Assembly (NCBI GenBank): GCA_933228765.1
Contig: OW121774.1
Location: forward strand, 20,433,921-20,497,920
Origin: Miltochrista miniata
Taxonomy: Eukaryota > Arthropoda > Insecta > Lepidoptera > Erebidae
Reading direction: 5' to 3'
Length of the DNA: 64,000 bases
Shown here piece by piece: positions 52,501-62,601 of the stretch; within the stretch, counting starts at the first letter, position 1, and every line of letters begins with the position of its first letter. The translations under genes were made by a program, and so were the position numbers. Below the pieces are notes generated by a model that had not been told where the DNA came from, ran no database searches, and saw nothing but the letters and a program-made list of their open reading frames with translations.

Positions 52501-55500
52501 ATAGTTGACTCCGTTGCTAATACTCTTAAATGGCGATTTCAATATAATGAAGAATAAGCTACTAGCTTCGGAACGGTTCGGTAGCTCAGTTGGCAAAGCT
52601 TATTGCCCTGGTTTAGGCAAATTTTAAAGTCCTGTCTGGACCAAGATGTCTTTTTTCGCTTTATAAATAACTGGCGGACGTCACGCGGTTTCACACCGCG
52701 TAGCTCCCGTTCCCGTGGGAATACGTGAATAAAATATGGCCTATGTTACTCAGGGTGAATGTAGCTTTCCAAAGGAGAAAGAATTTTTGAAATCGGCACA
52801 GTAGTTTTTGAGTTTATTTATTACAAACATACACACTACACACACAAAAATACAAATTTTTCATGTTTATAATATTTGTGTAGAAATAGCAAATATTTAT
52901 TCATACATACCTAAAATGCTGCTTATTACAGCATCTAGAATCAGCTCTCTGAGCATACAACAGAACTTTCACATACGCGGTCACATTCACAGCCTTAATA
53001 TTGCCCAAAATTGACCAAAATCTGCCCAAAAACCCATCCATATCCCTTTTCTCTAAGCCCAAGGCTAGTCCAAAAATTTCTGGTAGTTTGGATGTGGATG
53101 ACCAAGCCCGGGCATCGAACTTAGTAAGAATGTTGTTTAGAAGACCAGGTATTAATATGTTGTTCTTTAATATACGTTGGAGTATTGGGAATAGGTAGGA
53201 TGCTGTGTTTGGCAGATCTGAAATAAAAACGATGAATGAATTACAAAAACAAATTAAAATTAATATATACAAGGGTCCTATCATTTTATTCCAGTCGGTG
53301 TCGAGACCCTAGGTCCATGGGGTCCCAATGCGCATAGATTTTTTAAGAATTTGAAAAAGCGCCTTGTGGAGTCGACTGGTGACCCAAGGGCTGGCAGTTT
53401 TCTCTCTCAGCGAATAGGTATGGCTATTCAAAGGGGGAATGCTGCTAGTTTCTTGGGCACAATGACTGCCTCTGTGGCGCAGTCGGTAGTGATACCGCCT
53501 GCGGCGCTGGAGGTCGTGGGATCGATTCCCACCGGAGACAAATATTTGTGTGACCCACAAATGTTTGTCTCAAGAGTCTGGCTGTTTCTCTGTATAATAT
53601 GTATGTATTAATATCCGTGGTCTGGTACCCATAACACAAGCAGGTTATTCCTAGCTTACTTTGGGATCAAATAGCGTTGTGTGAAATGTCCGTGAATATT
53701 TATTATATTTATTATTATAGTAATAATGTAAATCTTACTTCTTACTAATATTATAAATGCGAAAGTTTGTGAGTGTGGATGTTTGTTACTCTTTCACGGT
53801 CTAACGGCTGAACGGATCGGGCTGAAATTGGTACAGGGACACATTATAGTCTGGAATAACACATAGGCTACTTTTTATCCCGGGAATAAGTTCCTACGGG
53901 AAGCGGGAACCGGAACAAATTTTACGCGGGCGAAGCTGCGGGCATCAGCAAGTAGGTATATAAAAATTTATACCCACCGTTACAATGTTTCTGAAGTTCG
54001 CTCCAATCCACATCTAATTTCGTTCCGTACATCTGTACTAAGGTATTCAAGGTGTTCAGAAGTCTTCTAGAGACAGCTTCCTGAGATCTATGCTCTATAC
54101 ATGTGGAGATCAGATATGATATGCACACGCTTAAGTTTGTATAGTTAGGTAATTCTGGAATATTCCATTTTATTATTGTCCATAGCTGAAAGAAAGATTC
54201 TCTCTATAAAACAGAGTGCAGAGGGGCTCATGCCCAGATTTTGTCTGTAGTCTGTGTCTGTTTCATTAAACTACGTCACTAGGTCACGTGGATCATCTGT
54301 TTAAAGTTTGAAATAAAACAAAAATACAACGTCAATCGGATTGAACATTCACAATAAACGTGTTAGAGGGGCAGTCTGGTGAGACCGATCTCACGGCTTT
54401 CTTGTTTTAATTCCTGATGGTAAAAACGAGGGGTATTATAAACTTAATCTGTGTATGTGTGTGTGACACAATGGCTCCTCAGCGAATACATTTCGAAAGA
54501 CAATGTGATCATCAAAATCTTGAGCTATAAATGTTGGAGATCATGAGCTCACTTTCCAGGTGATGAAGGGATTTTATTAAAATTTGCATTCAAATTAGCA
54601 GCAAGCTCCTAGTTTGGGGAATAACAAAAATAAGATGGACAATTCCGCGTTTTCAGAACCCTATTTCATGGCCCTGCCAAGTATCTATTCTTAGCCATAC
54701 AACTGAACGTTATTGATATTTTTTTTTTCTACGAGGCAACAAAACTTTACTTCAATCAATCAATCAAATCAGGTGAGTGTTAAGAACTCTTCAACCTAAT
54801 CCCACCCTCTCCTTTCCGATCCCAAACAACGCGTGCCGGGCAGAGATGAAACTCACACACAGTGGAGAGAATCTTCGCCAGAACTGAGCGTTTCAAAAGA
54901 TCGTTTCTTTGTCGAACTATAAAAACTTGGAACGACCTGCCCGCACACGTGTTTCCCTCATCTTACAATCCCGGGTTCTTCAAGCGGAGCGTGAAGAGGC
55001 ACATCACAGGGTGACAACTTGAGGACCACTGTCAGAAGTTTCCCCCAATCGCTAGATGCGCCACGGCTTTCCATCAGGCTGGTGGCGACGTAAATTTGGC
55101 GAGCTAAATATATAAAAAAAACTGGACGTATGCCTCTCCTAATCCACGACTCGACACACGGTCCTGCGCCAAGCGCATTCAGTCCCAGCCTGCGACTGTC
55201 CATCTGGCAGGGGATCGTCCTAACGTATGTGTAAACTTTACTTACGATATCTAAATGTAGATTATTAATCAGTTTCCTATCACCGACGATCCTCGGCGTG
55301 GCCACTATGAGCTCCAGCAAAGCTGGGGTCATAACCTCAGCATGAGGTTTGAGATCTTCTTCCAAGTTGCAGATCGACTGGAATAAACGACGCAATCTCT
55401 TAGTATCTTATGTTGTCCTAGTACTTTGACAAACGGAGGACAGTTTATTTTTTTATACTACTAAGGTGGGAGTCAAGCTTATGGCCCGGGGAGTCATTAT

Positions 55501-58500
55501 GAGAAAAGTTTAAGGATATCAACTTCCTTACTGTGTATTCACAGTACATATATGGAAACTTATTATATACTCATAAAAATAACATTAAATTTATTAAAAA
55601 TTGTGATATCCATAACCTAAACTTAACAAATAAGAATAAATTGGCTGTTCCTAGATTTAGGATTAATAAAATAAGCAATTCTTTTGCGGGCAATTGTATT
55701 CGAATGTAGAATACATTGCCGACAGATAACTGAGAACTAAAGCTAAAGCTTATTCACCTGCGCTAAAGTCCAGTCTGCACTGACAAGTAGTTTAGAAGTG
55801 AGACCTTGAGAAGGTTTGTCAAGTCATAGGGCTCTAAGTATGTTGTTTACCTGGTACTTCAATGCAACGTTCGATATTCCATAAACTCTAAAGTTGACCT
55901 CTTAATACCTTACGCCGCGTTTTCAATACCAAAAGACATTAGTTGGAATTCGTAAGTACCAAAAACTATAAACTTAAAACTAAGCCTTATTCGCCCACAG
56001 CTAAAGTTCATTTTGTATTGACAAGTAGTGTAGAAGTTAGACTGAGTATGTTTCTCAATCCATAAAGCTCTAAGAATGTTTTTTTCCTGGTTGGCTTCTA
56101 TATTCAATTAAGTCCAAAGTTTCGCCTCGTAATATCGAATACTGCGTTTTTAAGACCAAAAGGCATGTGTTGAAATTCGTAAGTACCAAAATATGTATAA
56201 AGTTAATATAATTCCAAATTTAACCTTACTCACCTGAGCTAAAGTCCATTTCGCATTGACAGGTAGTGTAGAAGTAAGGCCTTGTACGGCTTTGCCGAGC
56301 CAATCGGTGTGCTCCAAGGTAGTGCAATGGGCCAGTAAACCTGTCAGGGCTGATAGACAGCCGTGAACGTTTAAAGGATGATTTTCGTATCCAGCTGGCT
56401 TTTCTTCTTCTAATTCCTGAAGAAAGAAAGAAAATCTTCTAGCAAAATTTCTTTAAGAACTCGATTTCAAAAATAAAGGTGCATGTGAATATATGAAAGT
56501 TACACAGTATACATACAGTTGAATAAATAAACATCCCATTTTTTATGTTCTCCCTATAAGAAATTGACTTGTGCGATAAGGCCGCCAATTATAAAAAACA
56601 ATAGCCCAAGCAGGGTATTCCTAGCTTACTTTGGGATCAGATAGCGTTGTGTGAAATATCCGTGAATATTTAAAAAAAAAAAATAGTAACCCACTTTCAA
56701 TATGAAGACCAAACATTCAATAATCAACCTCACATTTGTACTTTTTCGCGATTTAATCTTAATTCAATAATATACTGGGTGTAACAAAATTACCTCTCCC
56801 AATTTCATGAGATGACTTGGCGTCGGAAATCAAATACAAATATTTAATAAAAAAGGGGGGTTAAATTTTTCATTTTTTTGTCGCACATTAAGAATTCGTT
56901 TTTTACCGCGGCAATTCGAGGTAACATGATCGCCGTGGCAAAACAAACACGGAGCACTCGTCTGGCTGTCGTTGTCGCTTTCTACTGCCGCTCAGTAGCG
57001 ATAGAAAGGGTAAAAATGAAAATTTATAGGACCTTTAAAACGGATTTACGGTTAAAGTATTAATGTGATTTTTTTTCTGCATTTTTGTAATGTTTCTTGA
57101 CTGATGTCACATCACGTGACGAGGAGAGTCAATTTTGTTACACCCAATATAAATAAATATTTGTGGACAATCTCACACAACATCATCTGACCCTTTTTAG
57201 GCTTATAGCATTCTTAATGTGAGTTTCAATAATGCATTACAACAAGTTTCATCAAGTGCCAGCGATACAGAGTATAAATGATAATACCAAAGATATTTGA
57301 AAATACCTACCTCTTCGTCTTCATCTTCGTTAGGTATCATGTCGTACTGTAACGGGTTCTCTGATAGAGTCGCCATGAAAATTCTGCAACGAAATAATAT
57401 TTTTATTAACATCATATATACATAAAGTCACACCTTGTTCCATAGTAGACAGAGGCACATTATAACCCACCAATTCGCCTATTAGTTTATATTGAAACAA
57501 AGAAACTAATAAGTAAATAATAAATATTTGTGGACATTCTCACACAACATCATCTTGTCCAAATTAAGCTAATTTAAGCCTGTGCTATGGGATCTAGATT
57601 GATAAATATGCATATATATTTCTAAATACATGCATATTATAGATAAATGACACCCAGACACAGAACAAATCAATGTGACCTAGGTGAGAATGGTGGTTTG
57701 GCAATATCTGTGTCCCACGGTGGCGGTGGTGAGCCCATTGTCGTGTTGAAATGGAATGGTGCAGGTTGTTATGACTCGCTGTTAATTCTTCAACTTGGCT
57801 GAACCACTGCCATTTTACTGACAACCAAGATCAACGGCTTAACGTGCTGTATCGCAGCACATGAAATATCACAAAGTGGTCACCCATCCCATTACAGTGC
57901 AAGTGGCTTACTGCTGTGATCGCTTACAGAACACGGAGTTTCACCCATGTAGTTCCCGTTCCCGTGGGAATAAGGAAATAAAATTTATCCTGTGTCACTC
58001 AGGGACAGCGTAGCTTCCCAAAAGTGAAAGAATTTCTCAAATCTATTCAGTAGTTTCGGAGCCTATTCGATGCAAATAAACAAATCTTTTAATGTTAATA
58101 TATCGGACTTGACTTAAGGCTAACGTATCGCCATTTTTTCCAGATTTTATTTGTACCTATTTTTCTACTGGAGATTGGCAAAATCGTTGATAAATGGAGG
58201 GCCATTCATTTAAAACAAGAAGAAGAATGTTAGTATAGATTTATGATGTTTTATATGTAAGGTAAGTGAAGTATGATACAGTACCTGGTCCTCACAGTGC
58301 CAGCAAAAGTGGATGCTGTTGATGTTCCACTTGTACTCTGGCCATCTTCTGAGGTAGACCGTCTTCGATTCTTGAAGTCGCCCTGACGTGAAGAAAGTTA
58401 GTCAGTGACAATCCTACTCATATTAGAAAAGTGAGTTTGTGAAGATGTTTGGATGTTTGTTTCTCAATCACGCTCTAACGGCTGAACGGATCTGGCTGGC

Positions 58501-59621
58501 ATTTAGTTCAGGAATGAACTAAATGCCAGCCAGATCCGTTCAGCCAGATCCGTTCAGATGAATTATGGGCCTGAGGACAGTGAGAGAGCCGCTCACCGTC
58601 CTTACAGAAGCAGGCCCATGACGGCAGCGTGACGTGAGCAACTCACGCACGCCTCCCCTTAGAAGCGGGATCACACCCGAAACCCCCCAAAGACGCGGGA
58701 TAGCACCCGAACCACCCCCTAGGCGAGGCCGCAGTGGCGGCCGTAGGTCTGTTGTGAGTCCCGGGACATCTTTCCGAGGGCTTACCCGGGACTCCCAACC
58801 ACAGGCTGTTAGGCGTTACGTGAGGTTTTTTAGTCGGTAAGAGTCCGACATAACATCCTCTGAGGATTTTTCCTCACGTAAAAAAAAAGGGATAGATTAT
58901 AGTCTGGAAAATCACAGACAGCTTTTCATCCCAACTGTGTTACTTATTTTAAGGTGATTTGTTGAGAATAAACGTTTGTTCCCTTGGGAACCGTCAACCC
59001 GCAGAACGGATCTAGCTGAAATTTGGTACAGGGATACATTATAGTCTGGAATAAAAACATTCTTTGACATTTGACGTGACAACGTCTTATAATTCGATGG
59101 AGCCGGCTGCACGCACGAAAAAACATGACGTATGCGGCGTTACCTCGCGAGGGGTCATGTGGCGTTACCTCGCGAGGCCTCGCTCTTTTTAGTACAAATG
59201 TTTTCAACAGATGGCGCTATAATAAATTGATGTGTTATTCCATAGTAAATGTACTACATTCTAACTCACGATATTAAAATTTTATTAACCAATAAGCAAA
59301 TATACAATAGTTTTTGACGTGACTGAGTTGTCACGTTCAACTATCGTCAGTAAACCGACTTTAGAGACAACCGGTTTTTTTTTGATAAAATTTCAAATAA
59401 AATTCGAAAATGGGAATACAACAATAGATCTTACCCAATATCCCCTCAGCCAGAACTCGTACTGGACCTCAGGGTCCACAATGTTGGTCCACGCGTTCAC
59501 ATCGAACACGGCGCGGTACTGATTCTGTGACGGACGCCGCTTGCAAATGGCGGCGACTAAGCAGTTGTACGCTGAGCATTGGAGCCGGCTTGCGAATTAG
59601 AGATCATTTTGAAAAGAAATT

Positions 59622-59673
<52 letters not shown>

Positions 59674-62557
59674 CCACTAAGGTGGCAGACAAGCACACGG
59701 CCCACCAGAAGAACCGGTGGTCACCGCAGCCTATGAACGTTTGCAACACCAGAGGCGCCACACTCGCGCTGCCGACCCTGTAAAAACCTTCTTAGACCCC
59801 TTTTGAAGAACCCCATACTGTAGGCGTTTGGGAAAACCGAGGCAGGAAGATCATTCCACAACCCAAGCGTGCGCGGAAGAAAACCCCTACCGGATCTAAC
59901 CGTGCTCAAACGCTCCGGACGTAGGGTGTGAGGATGAAATCCCTGTCTATGGCGAGCGGTGCGATGATAGAACGTAGCCGTGGGCATCATGTCAAACAAT
60001 TCCTCGGAGCACATACCATTGTACAGGCGGTAGAACACGCATAAGGAGGCATAGTCTCTCCTGTCGCGAAGAGGTTCCACACCACCTGTCAGTATAGGAT
60101 CGTTGACAACTCTCACAGCTCGCCTCTGCACCGAGTCAAATGGGCGAAGCTGATATTCAGGTGCCCCCGCCCAGAGGTGACAGCAGTACTCCATGTGTGG
60201 CCGCACTTGCGACTTATAGAGAAGCAGTGTTTGCGCCGCAGTAAAGTACCGCCGCGCCCTGTTGAGCACACCGAGCTTCTTGGACGCCAGCCTGGCCTTG
60301 TCCTCCAAATGACTGCGAAACTGAACGTCACTGGAGATGTCAACACCAAGGATCCCTATACTTTTAGAGATGGAAAGAGATGTGCCCTGGAATCGTGGCG
60401 CTACAGTAATTGGGGCTTTCTTAGCGGTGAAGAAACACGCCTGTGTCTTGGAGGGATTGAACTGGACAAGGTTTTGTCTACCCCAATCGGACACTCTAGT
60501 AAGAGTAGCCTCGATTTCAGACACAAGCTGTTCACGACCTTCCTCCACTGCGTCCCGAGAGATACCGGGACGGCCTGTGTGACAAGTGTCCCCTGTACTG
60601 TCGTCTGCATAACAATGAATGCCGTCAATAGACAACATGTCATTGATATGCAGTAGAAAAAGGGTAGGGGACAACACCGAGCCTTGCGGTACTCCAGCGT
60701 TTATGGCCATGCAGTCAGAACAGCTGCCGTCGACAACAGCCCTGATGCTTCTATCGGCCAAAAAGCTGGACACCCATCCGCAAAATCTCTCGGTCAGTCC
60801 GTAGGAGGGCAATTTTTTAAGAAGACCACGGTGCCAGACCCGGTCAAAGGCTTTAGAAATGTCGAGGCTCACTGCTAGAGCCTCGCCCTTACTCTCGATA
60901 GCCGTCGCCCATCGGTGTGTGAGGCACACGAGAAGATCGCCCGTCGAGCGACCGTGACGGAAACCGTACTGCCGGTCACTGAGCAGGTCGTTTTCCTCAA
61001 GGTACCTCAGGAGCTGTGTATTAATTACACGCTCCATCACCTTAGACAATAGTGAGGTAACAATAGTATGCTAACTAACACGAAGCAGAAATCAAACCTG
61101 GGTATTCTCGCATTCCGGGCCAGACGTTTTAACTACTGTACAGTCAGCTGCAGAGAAAAGTAAACAGGACCGTCCTTTAAGGATTGAATTTATCGGAAAA
61201 TCTTAAATATATTTTTATGAGATTTTGTATAGTTATAGAATTACTCAAATGTAAAAACCATAGCAAATTTCATAAAAATATATGAAAGAATTTTTGAAAA
61301 AAGTCAGTCTTACAGGGCGGCCCTGTATCCTTTTCTCTGTAGCTGACTGTACCATCGGGAAACTACTCTTAACAGATTAATTTTTGAAGTGAAATAGAAA
61401 AATTGTTAGGTTAGGCTCCAAGATGTATGTGGTGAAACTATCAGCCACAAATTAGAGATAGTACAGATGGAAACCTACATACTAAATTCGCTGAGGCTAC
61501 GCACACATAGACTAAGTGTAGTAAAGTAAGCATATTTATGGTACAGTCAGCCTCATAAGTAGATAAAAACTATTGAAATTTACGAAATAGATTCATGAAT
61601 GAAAACTTTTCGTATGTAACGTACATGTATGTAACAATTTTTCTATAAGTATACACTCCATTTATAACAGTATTGTTCCAAACAAGTACTGAGTGTAATT
61701 TTTCATTCATGATTCTAGTTCGTAAATTTCAAGAGTGTTTACCTACTTATGAGGCTGACTGTACCTACGTTACCATCATACCACCTGGATTAGTGGTGGC
61801 GAGTAGATCGCCACAAACTCATTCACAGACACTAAGCACACACAGACAACTCATTCACAGACACGAGGTCAGGCGGTCTCAACCGAATTTTCGATACTGA
61901 TTTGTGCGTGAGTGTGTGTAGCAGAGGGTAGGTGTGAAAAAAAGTACATACATGAGTTTTCCATCTGTACTATCTCTAATTTGTGCTATTAGTCAGTTGA
62001 AAGTTGTGTCTTTTTGGTCCAGAGGTTAAGGCGTCTGGCCCGGTACGCCAGGAGAAGCAGGTTTGAATCCAGCTCGATACGAAAAAAAAAAATATTTAAT
62101 CTGTGAAAGATAAAACTAAAAGCAAAACTTTCATTCTCTCTCTTTCTCTCTCTCTCTCTCCCTCTATCTCTCTTATACACGTGTCTTCTATAAGTAACAT
62201 ATTAGTCACCATGCTGCCTAAGCCAAGTGTCAAAAGCAGAATGCCTGAGTAATAAAATGAAAAGGAGAGAGAAAGAGAGTGAGAGAGTGAGAGAAAGAGA
62301 GAGAGAAAATATAATTAAATTATTAAATAAAATACAATTTTATTCGCTTTGAAATTTAAAAAAAAATTTAGGTTTGACAAAATTTTGACTCTACCGGGGG
62401 TTCGGAAATGCTACAGACTGAGAAGAACACCCCAAGAAACTCAGTCCGGTCCCTCTTAATTCATCTTAGTATCTAATACAGATTTATTAATATGTAGAAA
62501 GGATCAATTCGTGTCACAGCCTTGTCTTCTAGAAAGTCTTTAATAAGCTTTCTGGAC

Positions 62558-62601
<44 letters not shown>

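Noticed and set aside
52578..52650. tRNA gene
   Set aside because: D-arm-like start is good but the T arm and acceptor stem do not fold into a cloverleaf by eye.
54958..55395. Single 145-codon minus-strand frame as one exon
   Set aside because: Only 55246-55377 is coding exon E6; the rest is read-through into intron and LINE scraps.
60177..60878. Plus-strand open frames up to 159 codons
   Set aside because: Antisense shadows of the LINE reverse transcriptase.
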